From Choristoneura fumiferana (lineage: Eukaryota; Arthropoda; Insecta; Lepidoptera; Tortricidae), in assembly GCF_025370935.1 (NCBI RefSeq), contig NC_133491.1:2878960-2942959 (forward strand): a DNA stretch of 64,000 nt. The letters run 5' to 3'. The translations under genes were made by a program, and so were the position numbers. The notes below the pieces were generated by a model, which worked only from the letters and a program-made list of their open reading frames with translations, had not been told where the DNA came from and did not search any database. Shown piece after piece: positions 22,410 through 33,700 of this stretch (within the stretch, counting starts at the first letter, position 1; the number at the start of each line of letters is the position of its first letter).

Positions 22410-22725
22410 GGTTTTTTTTTATTCGACTGGATGGCAAACGATCAAATGAGTAAGAGATCAACACCGCCCATAAAAATCTGCAACGCCAGGGGTATTGCAG
22501 ACGCGTTGCCAACCTAGAGGCCTATGATGGGATACCTCACGTGCCAGTAATTTCACTGGCTGTCTTACTCACCACGCCGAAACACAACAGTGCAAGCACT
22601 GCTGCTTCACGGCAGGATTAGCGAGGAAGATGGTGGTAGCAATCCGGGCGGACCTTGCACAAGGTCCTACCACCTAGTTGTGAGCATGCTTGTGACTTCG
22701 ACTGTACAAGCTATTAAATACCTCA
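22410..22725. mobile_element. Lepidopteran interspersed repeat, near full copy
   Basis: Begins with poly-T and ttattcgactggatggcaaa, passes through gttgccaacctagaggccta and gccagtaatttcac, and ends near ggtcctaccacctag. I recognise it as a very common moth repeat. A truncated copy lies at 36030-36110. No protein is encoded; it resembles the terminal part of a retroelement. Confidence 0.7.
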
Positions 22726-23900
22726 AAGAAATGGCCAAAACCCTAAATCACAGGTTTTACCAATTTAGGAAGTAGTATCTTAGTTAAGTGGACAATGTAA
22801 AAAGATGTTTTTGGAAATAAATTATTATGATTATTAAGTTTAGGTAACAAATGAACTAAGTAGGTAAGTGAATCTCTCCGTTTGTCTCTCACTTTAAATA
22901 CGCTATGCATGTAGCAGGACGTGAACACAGAACTCGCCACAATTCTCTTGTGCCGATCCCTGCACCTACAGATTAAAATTTATTTAACTTCAAAATATCC
23001 ATCTAACTAACTTACTGTGCGTGCAGTCATTGGAAACCTAATAATAAACTGGTGTAAGTTAGAATTTTTCTGTGTGAACTTCCCTTTACCACATTTTTTC
23101 GTTACGTTATGTACAAAATACGTAGCATTTTGTAAAAATGTAACGTAATCGTAACGAAAGTGTAACGTGTTTTATACAAAAAATCGTTTATCATGGTGAA
23201 TAACGACATTTTGAACATAATAACACATGCCACTTACATGGAAAAGATTACCCTATCGTATGAAAAAACAACCAGTTAAAAATAATCACTACTTACCCTT
23301 AAAATCGAACAAGCACTTTCGACGTTTTTTCGAAAAAAAACCTCCGCGTCACTTTTGATGGCTGTTTGTCAACAAACTGATGAGATTTATTTATCTCATC
23401 GATGTTGCCCTATTAGAGTATTAGTTGCCAGTGTACAAAAACAAATTTCTACCGAAATTGGCGTTAAAGGTAGCTTAATTAAGCGTCACCTAAGTATTCG
23501 TAACGAAAACGTGGTTTTTTGGCACGTGAAAAGAAATAAATATAAAACATGAAAATTATTTGATTATCATGATTCCGCAATCGGTAGGACTATCGTTATA
23601 TCATAAAATTTTGTTTAAACAAAATCATGATCATGAGAAGTTAAATAGCATGAAAATAATAAGGTATTAAGTACTCGTGGTCAAAAAAAATAGCCAATTT
23701 TCGTTACGTTTTGGACGGTAATATATTTTTATTATTTTTTTAAAAGGGTTTAAATCAATTATCTCATTTGCGACCTTGAGAGTTTATATCGTGTCATATA
23801 ATAAAAAAAAAATTAAACATCTAGGTGTTATCAGTTTTTTTTTATCAGCGTTTCAAATTTGAAACGTCCAAATTGGTCAAAATTCGCTGCCTTACCCTTA
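22726..23900. other. Spacer rich in gttacgtt / aacgtaac motifs
   Basis: Short inverted motifs around gtaacgt recur at 22118-22152, 23098-23172 and 23700-23720, suggesting scattered remnants of one element. A perfect 18-bp palindrome attttgtttaaacaaaat lies at 23608-23625. No supported gene. Confidence 0.4.
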
Positions 23901-24055
23901 TATAGATAAATACATACTTAAATACATATTAAACATCCAAGACCCGAGAACAAACATTCGTATTATTCAGACAAATTTCTGCCCCGGCCGGGAATCGAAC
24001 CCGGGACCTCAAGTTTCGTAGTCAGGTTCTCTAACCACTTAGCCATCCGGTCGTC
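23901..24055 (-). mobile_element. tRNA-derived SINE, second copy
   Basis: Same family and strand as the SINE at 2469-2747. On the minus strand it has the tRNA-like head ending ggtcccgggttcgattcccgg with a B-box, then the shared body to about 23901. It lacks the (TTTA)n tail and part of the body. Confidence 0.85.
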
Positions 24056-24506
24056 AAATGATAGAATATGTTAGATTCTTTTTTAACTATCAATTTCCAG
24101 TAATACTGAATGTCAATAGGTTAATGAGTTCATTACAAATAATATTTATAATAAAAACAAAAGTAAGAGTACTTGATTTATTAATCGCTTATTATACCTA
24201 CTACAAATTACTTCTAAAGCACTATAATATGTACATTTAACTTATCGTAGTATAACTGTAAATAGTAAACTGATAAATTAATAACTATGAAATAGTTGTC
24301 ACGTCAGTCTGTCAGTCAGAGTGTGGTACAGCAGCACCATACCATCATCAAAACCAAACAGCTTCGCTTCTTTTATACCTACTACATAATAAAAGATTAA
24401 ATTTAGACTACGTCTAAAAATCTGAACCAAAACTTGGGAAAAGTCAATGGTGGGCACTTAACATGACAGGAAATTTCTGCAATGTCTACGAAATTACAGA
24501 AGTTCA

Positions 24507-24576
24507 TAACGTCGGTGATACTGCAATACCTTATGGAAAATGCTAGTTACGTGTGGTATTGCAGTATCGCCAACGA
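24507..24576. repeat. Hairpin with 17-bp stem
   Basis: ggtgatactgcaatacc near 24511 pairs with ggtattgcagtatcgcc near 24557-24574, with one mismatch and a loop of about 25-30 bases. It could be a small foldback element or an RNA hairpin. Nothing else marks it. Confidence 0.4.
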
Positions 24577-24689
24577 TAACACATTTAGTTTACGTATCGT
24601 TACACTTCATAAACGGTCCATGTTGGAACGAAAAAGCATAGTAAACTTATCCTGAGGCCTTATTGTTGTAAAATTGTTTGCTTTATCCA

Positions 24690-25560
24690 CAGTTTCTAAA
24701 AGGTTGAGAAAGAAACATCTTGATTTACGTTTTTCATTATTTGAAATACACGCAGCCTTTGTTGTGTCATTATTTGGGTATATGAGGGTTTCTCCAGTTT
24801 TTTTATGGGTGCGACCCTTCTTCTGCAGCGGTATACCTTTGGCGGGAATATTAGTTCTGGCTTCGCTGGATATAGTTTTACATGTTTCCCCGATGGTCCT
24901 GGAGACGGCAAGCGCAAGTATTTTTCATTATACTCCAACCAACGGAGAACCTGCCAAGACAAATATGAATTCTAATGAACGCATGGAAAATAACTAGGAT
25001 ATGGGTGTCAATGTCAAAGTTGCAATGCGGTGTGAGGGACTCGGGGGTGTCACGGTAGATAGGGAGTAATAAATACTTGTTACTACTTCTGTATATTACC
25101 AATTTGATCCCAGTAACAACTACTTCATACTCTCTACGACTACATCAGTACTGTAGATATAAATCTAACACTCGGACACACGTCACACCAAGATCTAGTT
25201 TTCAAAGTAATGCGATGAACAACAGCGTGTCTTAAAAAGCAGTGGCGTCAAAAGAGGGAAATTGTTGAGCACTAGATATTTGGACTTACTGGACATTGTC
25301 TTGATCAAGTTTTCCAAGGAAATTTTAGTGCAACTACAATTAACTTCACTAAGAAAAGACAAATTTCAAAACTTGGTCCAAGGAAATATAGTAGTAGAGG
25401 TTAATGAGAAAAATCTTGCAGTAACACCGTCCTTACAAATTAAAGTATTAATAAAAAAGGGTTTGTCAGTTAATATAGCAAAGTACAACTTACAATTTCA
25501 TATGCAGAATCCATCGAGTTTTCACCAACGGTGCAAGACATGTTGGTTGAATTAGACATG
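24690..25560. other. Unrecognised open frames
   Basis: Two frames of 88 codons (minus, 24962-24696) and 97 codons (plus, 25262-25555) have no known motif, no clear splice support and no repeat match that I can see. I leave them uncalled. The rest is AT-rich spacer. Confidence 0.3.
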
Positions 25561-26169
25561 TTTGACACGAAAGACATTTTAGATTATATTTGGTAGGCAA
25601 TCGAGTAGAGTATGTGTAAGCTTTGAGCTCAGTATCACAAATGATATTCGTTTAGCGGCCCCGTTAAAACATACCTTAATTATTATTTCGACATTCCTGC
25701 TTAAACCTGATCTTTATGATGCGTCATTACTTAATTGCTAGATAATCACCTAACTAGTTTTTTTCTATCTTTACTGTCTAATGAGTTGCAACGAAAATGT
25801 TAAACACCAATTTATAATGATTAGAATAAACGATAATTACTTTATCATCTATTCGTTTTAAATCGGTACATAAGGTAAACAAATCGGGATTTAGGGTTGT
25901 AGATCGAGACAAACAAAAAACATTATTTATAGTAGTAAATCTGTATTTAATCCAACAGAATAACAATCAGCCTATAATTGCCTTTCTACCAGCCGGATTC
26001 TTTTGTTCTATACTTTTACAAAATGTAGTGTGTGCGCATAGCTTTTGCTCTCGAAGCCTTAGCCGTGAAAGAGTGATAGTACCGAGGATACCGAGATCCG
26101 ACCGGGTGAATTTACAAAATGGGAATTTTCTTGGGTAATGAAACCTAGCCAGTTCGATTTTTCACTCAT

Positions 26170-26300
26170 ATTCATCGAAATCTTTTCGGTAGGGACACAC
26201 TTGTCCCACGTACGCAACGTGGGAGAGATTGTGTGCACACTTGTCCCATGTTTAAGTACGACGTGTATTGACATCAGACGCTGTTGTTTTAGTTCTCCAG
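26170..26300. repeat. Repeated cacttgtccca motifs upstream of the Harbinger fragment
   Basis: acacacttgtcccacgt and cacacttgtcccatgt occur as direct copies near 26191 and 26237, with an inverted cgtgggaga between. Clustered direct and inverted short repeats next to a Harbinger 5' end are like the subterminal binding sites of that superfamily. The function is inferred. Confidence 0.4.
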
Positions 26301-26315
26301 GTGCACTAATGTACA

Positions 26316-26456
26316 ATGTTTTCCGATTCCGAGAGTGAATTTGAAGACCATTTAGCTTTGTTATTTTTAAATGAATATCATATCACAAAGAAAACAAAAA
26401 GAAAGAAGAAAAGATATTGGGTTCACGATTTAAATAAAGAGAGAAAATGTTGGTGA
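26316..26456 (+). pseudogene. PIF/Harbinger transposase, N-terminal fragment
   Basis: ATG at 26316 opens 46 codons, starting MFSDSESEFEDHLALLFLN, then a run of Lys and RYWVHDLNKERKCW. The basic run plus YWVH and an R at fixed distance is the known N-terminal signature of Harbinger/HARBI1-type transposases. A one-base loss at about 26453 throws it into a stop; the lost frame continues GEYHTLLQ as expected for the family and then the similarity ends. The catalytic part is absent. Confidence 0.6.
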
Positions 26457-26469
26457 ATACCACACATTA

Positions 26470-27030
26470 TTGCAGGGGGTCTATATTAATTCGAATAAAA
26501 TAATTGGCATAACGTTATTTCGCATAATTATTAATTCGCATAACATAACTGAATATGCGCATTTACATTATGCGTACCTAATGTCTTACGTAAATAAGTT
26601 GGCACGAATTTAGTTAGCATGACGTTACTTTGCATAAGTATTAAAAACTATAACCATAAAATGGTAATTTTAATAAAATTTTAACTTTTATTTGTCAAAC
26701 ACAATATTATTACTTACAGTAAAATGATTATTTTGACTGTCCAGATTGTTTTAATTACTCAATTAGATCTGAGAAAAGTGAACTACTATGTGAAAATATC
26801 TATTATTGGGCTATTTGAACCAAATACCTGACATCGAAGGCTAAGGCGGGAGCGAAGCGCAGCGTTGAACCTAACCTTACAGAGTCGGTTTTGCCCTGAC
26901 CAAGGTAATTCACTCGCTTGATAAAATTATGCGAATTTGTTTTATAACAGTTACAGTTGATAATGTTATGCATAGTTCAATTATGCGTATTCATTATTAT
27001 GCTAAAAAGGAGTTATGCTTCTTTATAATT
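26470..27030. repeat. Element rich in ttcgcataa / ttatgcgaa motifs
   Basis: Short motifs cataacgtta, ttcgcataa, ttatgcg and their inverses occur about ten times between 26500 and 27010, with a GC-rich part (ggcgggagcgaagcgcagcg) at 26845-26865. This is probably a non-autonomous DNA element; ends are not resolved. Confidence 0.4.
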
Positions 27031-27154
27031 ATCCCATTCACGGCCACGCGTCCGAGTGCGAACGCGATGCGCCAGGCCCCCATACAAAATATTTTCGTTT
27101 TCGCTCAAAGCGATGACTGCACCCGTCACGGGCCGCGCGGGTACGCTATACGTA

Positions 27155-27327
27155 CAGTCGAGTTCATAAACATTGTGAGCAAAAATTTGATCAAAAATAT
27201 CTGAACACTATAGTGTATACCTCTGAACACGACTCTACGCCGTTAACAATATATTGTTAACGGCGTAGAGTCGTGTTCAGAGGTATTTTTGATCAAATTT
27301 TTGCTCACTAGTTTATGAACTCGACTA
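27155..27327. mobile_element. Foldback MITE with a perfect 66-bp palindrome at its centre
   Basis: Ends agtcgagttcataaac and gtttatgaactcgact are exact inverted copies flanked by TA on both sides, and gagcaaaaatttgatcaaaaat pairs with atttttgatcaaatttttgctc. The centre, 27219-27284, is a perfect palindrome of 66 bases by eye. The left arm carries about 20 extra bases (27199-27218) that the right arm lacks. TA flanks suggest a Tc1/mariner-type MITE. Confidence 0.85.
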
Positions 27328-27699
27328 TATTTCTTTTTTTGTTTTCGTGTAAATGACATGCATCAACACGTTAATCTTCTATCTACATTGAAATAATTTG
27401 TTTTTTAAATAATATGGCCTTTTCCCGATTTTTCGACAACACTAAGTCAGACTTACAAAATTTCGACTTCTTGTTCATCGTGCTGAACCAGGGCTTTACT
27501 ATATAAAAATGGCTATTAAAAGTGATTTACATATTTGGCCAAGTTTTAGATTAAACTTTAGCATTATTTTGTTTACTCTAAAGAAACGTATATGATTGTA
27601 TTGTTAGATGATCATTCAAATCAGCCCACATCCACCCACTGCTGAGTAAAGGCCTCTTCATTATTTTAGATAAATAAAACATATTTAAAAAATCGATTG

Positions 27700-28000
27700 T
27701 ATAATTCATTGGTTTAAAGCAGAGTGATTAATAGCGTATAGGCTCCCTGTTTCGGCGCGGTACTGCGCGAGCCGCAGATACCGTCGTACGCCGCGCCCCC
27801 GCGACTGCTGCCGCCCACCGCGCTCGAGCCGCCTGCATGTCTTCGTGGCTGAGTTGGCGGCGCGGCTCCTCCTGAAGCCCGAGGGCGCGGTAGAGCGGCA
27901 GAGGCAGAGGGCAGGTAGATTTTGGCCAGAAACAGCAAAGGATTGGCAGCCAGCGCTGCCAGTGCTGCTCCTGTCCTCCGCATCTAATAATAATAATATC
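27700..28000 (-). CDS. GC-rich coding-like segment, copy 1
   Basis: One minus-strand frame reads EQHWQRWLP, then ALGLQEEPRRQLSHEDMQAA and RARWAAAVAGARRTT, and stops at about 27728. The part EEPRRQLSHEDMQAARARWAAA matches EPRPPLTQQEVQAARARWAAA in a second segment at 28673-28770. Both are followed, on the minus strand, by the same noncoding sequence (the reverse of ataaaacatatttaaaaaa). GC content and the conserved frame argue for real coding ancestry. I do not recognise the protein. Confidence 0.35.
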
Positions 28001-28157
28001 ACTTAGGTATAGCAGGCATACCAATATTTAAGCAAGATTTTGTTAACAAAACAAATACAAGAATTAGCGAGTAGATTTTCATGGGTAAATTACAGTAATT
28101 TATTTTTTATTTTTACGATCAGCTACGGAGTCAAAGATAATTAGGTTACGTCAATGA

Positions 28158-28195
28158 GGGACCGCACGACACGAACTTCGAGTTTCGTAGTAGCC
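28158..28195. repeat. Solo end of the gaccgcacgac inverted-repeat element
   Basis: gggaccgcacgacacgaact plus cgagtttcgtagtagccct matches the right end of the element at 15014-15066. Only one end is present. Confidence 0.55.
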
Positions 28196-28672
28196 CTGCA
28201 GTTTTGTATATTAGCCCCTTGGTCGTGATTGTGCGAAAAGATTGGGGGTTGGATATAAGTTAATTTAATTTATTATTACTCTTTTGTAGTATTTTTCCTC
28301 ACAGCCGAAATGAAAAGAAAAGTGTCTAACTCGGGTGAAATTACCCATTTTCCCTCGAACTACTGGCCAGAAATATCTCGGGTGAAATGGGTCACTTTCC
28401 ACCCTTGGTTATCAATCTACTATTAAAATTCTTGAATGTACCAAATCCGGCAGCTGAAGTTTGTTTACATTTAGTTAAATACCTATCCAAAGCAATCTAA
28501 AATATCCAAATGTATCTAGTTCATGAATATTAATATTTATGCTAGGTTTTTGTCTATGATGTAAATTGATGCTGATTATTTGTATCTAGTTAGTTGTATT
28601 ATTTTGTTGGCTTTTGTTATATTGTTGTTTGCTCATCTTAGACAAATAAAACATATTTAAAAAAGAAAACTG

Positions 28673-28950
28673 ATGCGTATGGCGTTGGCATGGCGAGTAT
28701 CCGCCGCATTTGCCGCGGCGGCCCACCTCGCACGCGCCGCCTGCACCTCCTGCTGCGTCAGCGGGGGGCGCGGCTCGTCAGGTAGGTGGAGCGTGCGGCA
28801 AAGGCGCAATTCTGTTGAACGATGTGATGGCTTTCTCGCGCCTCTTCCGTCTGCTGAGAGAACAGCGGCACCTCTTCCTGCCGTTGTCCCCTCAGGCCCT
28901 CAGCAAGGGCTCCATTTCTGCTTCATCTCTCCTGTTGGCAAAAAGAGTTA
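28673..28950 (-). pseudogene. GC-rich coding-like segment, copy 2
   Basis: Minus-strand pieces in two frames: LRGQRQEEVPLFSQQTEEAR near 28900-28850 and DEPRPPLTQQEVQAARARWA near 28770-28710. A possible acceptor (ttttgccaacag) lies at 28939-28950. A frameshift separates the two parts, so this copy looks dead. It is a paralogue of 27700-28000, about 975 bp away. Confidence 0.35.
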
Positions 28951-28999
28951 ATTTTTTTAAACAGTTTCCATTTTGCTCCTCGGCGTCCCGTCGACAACT

Positions 29000-29815
29000 A
29001 TTCAACTTCACGTTAGATGTAGTGTTACCAGACGAAGATTTTATTTTCTACCATTACCACGACAAAAAATATGGGGAATCAAAACTTTTTTTTTTTTTTT
29101 TCAAAATGCCTCCAGAGTCTTAAGTAGCCCCGTTCTACGGTAGTTTTTCAGTATGAAATCAACGGAATTTTGGGGTAATTTTCAAACTCAAACTCACACA
29201 AACTCACAACATTTATTGACAAGAAAAACACACTACATCACAACAAAAACACAGTAAAAACATAAATAGGAAAAGAGAGGAAAATAAGAGATATTGTGCT
29301 GTAGTGTGATGCCAAAAGGACTCAGCTCAGCATATGCCGTAGCCCTGTAACCAGAGCTGCAGCGCTGGTTTTCAGCTGAACCCCGGTGAGTGTGCACCCA
29401 CGTAACCGAACCCGAACCGATTTTAAATCCTTTGCGATGAAACATGTAGGACGTTGCGGATTTTCACGCCATTTGGAAACGACTTTTTCGCGGTGTTGTC
29501 TTCTGTTGATTGTGGCAACTGAATAAATACGAATATCTAAGTTCTCTCTATAGGAATAGAAAATGTAAGAATGACACTTCATACTACAGCATGAAAATGG
29601 TATACAACTTATACAATAAGATACAACTCACAGCCGTTTGAATTTTACCGTTTTTTTTTCTTTACATGCTTTAATCACAATTTTTTACTAAAAAAACAAT
29701 TAAATTCACACAGTAATAGTTTACTCACGCAAAAAACAAAAAGTTGCAGGTTCAAACTTGTATTTTACGTATGACGCGTCGTCACTTCACACTTCATTGC
29801 TTAAGTAAACAAAGA
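29000..29815. other. Spacer with unrecognised minus-strand frame
   Basis: A minus-strand frame (29445-29233) and an AATAAA on the same strand at 29210-29215 could mark the 3' end of a transcript or of an old retroelement. The protein has no known motif. The rest is AT-rich. Confidence 0.3.
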
Positions 29816-29817
29816 AT

Positions 29818-30036
29818 GAATTCAAGCGAGTCAATCTGACTCGAATACTAGACTCGAGTCAGTTGTACTCGCATAATAGAATCGAGTCAGCGAGTACGAA
29901 ACCGATTATCTCTGACTCGAGTACCGAATCGAGTCTGGCGTACTCGAATAAAAATATTTTGGTACTCGAGTAGGAGAGTCCTAAGCAGGAATATAGTCTG
30001 ACTCGAGTCAAGCCGTACTCGGCACATCGCTATCGC
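29818..30036. mobile_element. hAT-like terminal region with clustered gactcgag motifs
   Basis: Over 200 bases hold about a dozen copies of gactcgagt or tactcg in both orientations. The right tip, read inward on the minus strand, is cagcgatgtgccgagtacgg-like, which fits the cag..g form of hAT terminal repeats. The matching opposite tip is not evident, so this is probably a one-ended or very degenerate element. Confidence 0.4.
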
Positions 30037-30412
30037 TGCTACACGGCACTGAGATAATTACCGAAGTTTCCATAGTAAGCGTCCAAAGTTGAGATGACGG
30101 AAAGAGTTAACTGCGCGCGCAGGATTGCTCCTTAATAATTAGTGTATAAATTTAAATTACTTTAACGGATTAAAAAAAAACAAAGCGCACAATCAATGTG
30201 TAAGTAACTCTGTCTGTCTGTTACCTATTAGTAGGAATATTATAGTATATACATTTAAATCATTTCAGTGGTTTAAGCGTGAAGAGGTAACAAACATGCA
30301 GACAGCTAAGAGTAGTATGGAATACAATTAATAAATCGATCAAAACAAACAATAATTTTAATTAATACATCTGGCCATCGGCTAACGGCGATTTAAATCG
30401 CGTATGAGTCGA

Positions 30413-30525
30413 TCACGGTCCTCCCTTGCGCACTGCAGAGCGTCGGCGGCGGCGGGAGCTGCGGGGAGCGGCGTCGCTCCTCGACAGCGCCTCCCCCGTG
30501 AGCCGCCCAGCACCACAGAGTACAT
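30413..30525 (-). other. GC-rich coding-like scrap
   Basis: A minus-strand frame reads GATPLPAAPAAADALQCARED followed by RDRLIRDLNRR and a stop near 30398. It resembles the two GC-rich segments at 27.7 and 28.7 kb only in composition. No family is recognised. Confidence 0.2.
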
Positions 30526-30676
30526 TATTAAATAACTGAAATAGAGTTGTCACTCACGATCCTTGAATAGCGCCATCTAAATAGTTGTGTTCGAACTAAG
30601 AGCCCAATGTATAAATGCATAGCTATAGATAACCGTGCCTGATTTGTTAGTATCCAATTAAGTACTAATGTTTGAA

Positions 30677-30775
30677 GGATTTACATGATTATTCATTCTG
30701 CCATTAGATGTAATGAACTATGTCAAAATTTATGTCAAGATTTATTAATGACAGAATGAATAAGCATGTAAACCC
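30677..30775. repeat. Inverted repeat abutting the P-element-like gene
   Basis: ggatttacatgattattcat (plus nine more bases) pairs with the reverse of 30747-30775 (gacagaatgaataagcatgt and flanks), 29-base arms with about three mismatches and a 40-base loop. It ends 5 bases before the 3' end of the transposase frame at 30779. It may be a P-element subterminal repeat or a separate MITE. Confidence 0.55.
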
Positions 30776-30778
30776 AAA

Positions 30779-33700
30779 TTATGAATTATTAAGACAATAA
30801 AACCAAGACAAATACTTTTTCCTCCTTTTATTGTAATACTTAGCAGCTAAAACTTGCATCACATCCTCAGTGTCATAATTTTTTGAATTACCGCTTAATA
30901 TCTTATTTATGTCGCGGCACCAATTACACAAAAAAAAATTGCATGCTATATTCAAAAGTTGTGCAACGATTTCTTTTTTGTGGACTGAACATGTTAAAAA
31001 ATTTACGTTCATCCTAGCATACAGAATAGTTTTTATGTAATTCTTTATACAAGGCATAGCCGATTGCTCTTTGAGAATATCATGGACAATATCTTGAATG
31101 AAAGAAAAACAAGAAACAAGTTCATCGCTCGGATATGCTAAATAGGATTGATTTTTGGAAAATTCTCTTATTCTTATGTATGAATTTGCCTCATGTTCAG
31201 TAGGTTTATATAAATCATTTTTACAACATTTGCATTTTTTAAATACTTTTACAGATAATTGACGTAAAACGTAGCCGGTTACATATTCCAACGCAGCAAA
31301 TATGCGTGGATCTGTCATTTTAACTGGAACTGGTACGACAATTTCGTCATTATATAAATGCTTAAATTCGATCTCTACTGGCTCAACGTTTTCATTCTTT
31401 TTCGTAAAAAACAATTTTTTTAAACTTTTAAATGAATAGCAGTTGTCATTTTCGCAATTGCCGGTCGAGGTGCTGCTAATATTATTAATTAATAACGAAG
31501 CAAACGCTGCCTCGAACCCCGCACATGTAGGTGAATTGTTGCGGTAACCATGGCTTCTTACGCTCCCGAAAAAATTTTCGAGTGGATCTTGGTTAAAATG
31601 TCGACACCATATCGATTTAATATTATATTCATCGATTAATTTATTTTTGATAAACTCCATATTTTCTATGGTTCTCAGCCAGTTGCGGATAGACGGTACA
31701 GAAGAAACTTTACCATCCTTTGTGACGAATTTCATCGATTTTAAAATTATTTTAAATTCAGTCCATCGCTGGCTGTGTGCTGACCTGGGAGTCAATGCTT
31801 GTAGCAAGGGCTTGCCGCTTCTCTTGGCTGAATTTGTAAAGCTGCCATTTAATGAGTCAAACAGACTATCCATAAATAGGATAAAATCCGCTGTGTGCTT
31901 GCATTCATCGGGTAACAGCCCTTGATCTGAAAAATAAAGTACATATTGCAGTACAGTTTTAGAGTTTGCGAAATGAAAAGTTGCATTGAATTTTTTTTTT
32001 CTCTGTGTATCTGTTTTCTGTATCGCTTACTATGTCTGGTGTACAATAAAGAGTCTTTGTATTGTATTGTATTGTTGCGAAATGAAACAGGTTGCCAAAC
32101 GTTACGTTGCAAAAAGGCAGTACACGCAGTTCATGACATACAACCTGGTGATAGACAGACAGACAGACAGGCAGACGGACGGACAAATCTTATAAATCAT
32201 AATCTTAGTAAAATCTTAGTAATAGGGTCCCGTTTTTACCCTTTGGGTACGGAACCGTAAAAATTTCATGTCAATAATATTTTACATACAATCAGAGTTG
32301 ACCTACACAAGAAATCAAGAATAAATAAAACATACCTGATGTTGAAGCTCCTGCATTAACAGCAGTTTGAGTATTGGGTTGGTTGGTATTTTCTTTATTT
32401 TCAACTGCACCTGTAATTAAAAACAAATCATTTCTTTTAAAAATCCCCAATTAGTTTTTTGTTTGGATGTAATTTTTGTGTATTTTTTGTATAGTTTGAA
32501 TTTTACATCGCATTGGGGTTTCAATCTGAATGCGTCATACTCAAAACTGATGAATAGATTTTAATGTGGTTTTCATTAGCATACGTATACACCTTGTTTT
32601 TTTATTTCTGTCAACTGCGACTGATTGCTCAGTTCATTGATAGAAACTAGCTAGTTAATTAACTTTCTGCCCAAATAAAAAAAAAAATGTTTTTTTATAC
32701 ATATAATGACTTCACGGTCATTGATAAAATCAGCAATCTTGACACTTAAAGACCACATTTTTAACATTCTTTTGTCAATTAAAAACATTGTAGTTATCAT
32801 TGCATTGTTCGATCGATCGATGGGGACATTATAATCGCATAAATTTAATTGAATTGAAACACTGTAGTTATGAACATTAAAAAAACGTCATGATTCAGAA
32901 CCTTTAGGTACTATATTTTACTGCACATAATTAGTTTTCTTAATCCTTGATAATCTTTTAATTTTACCTTATGTTGGCTGCGCAATAGTTTACCTGTCTT
33001 TTTCTGACTATTCTAATTAGACAGCAACAGCTAGTCAATCTTGCGGGCGACACACAAGCCAGGCAGAACGCAAAAATTTCTGAATAGATTTGTATGTTGT
33101 TTTAACCATCATGTAGGTAATCTTTCTCAGATAATAATATTCATACACAAGTTAGTATTATTTATTTAGATGACAGTGATTTTTCTTTGTTCCTGCTAAA
33201 ATGATGCTATTATGGTCACACTAGCTTTTGCCCACGGCTTCACCCACAAGGAATTCAGTTATCGCGCGCTGTTTTGGGATAAAAAGTAGCCTATGTTACT
33301 CTTTGGCCCATAGTGTTAACGCGGCCTCTAAATAACCTGTTCCTGCGGGGCGAGCGGGGCGAGGTGTCGACACAAGCGAGCGCAGCGGTCCCCGCCGTCG
33401 TCTATATACATTCACTCGCAGCAAGTGACACTCGCTTTACATACATGTACCTCTTAAGCTCGGTGCATTAAATTAAGTTCATTATAAGCCGGAGTTTTCT
33501 TGAAGTATAAACCCCACAGCTGGGCTGTTCGTCAATAATAGCCCCGACACATAGACTATCTCTTAAAATCACGTTGATCCATTGCTCCATTTCGACGTGA
33601 AAGACGGACAAACATACAAACACACAAACTCTCGCATTTATAGTAATAGTATGGATTTGTAATAATAAGCATCTTTCACCTAAAAATTATTTCTCTCTTA

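Noticed and set aside
28710..29123. 137-codon plus-strand ORF
   Set aside because: The coding signal here is on the minus strand, where a paralogous segment exists; the plus frame ends in a poly-Phe run from a T tract.
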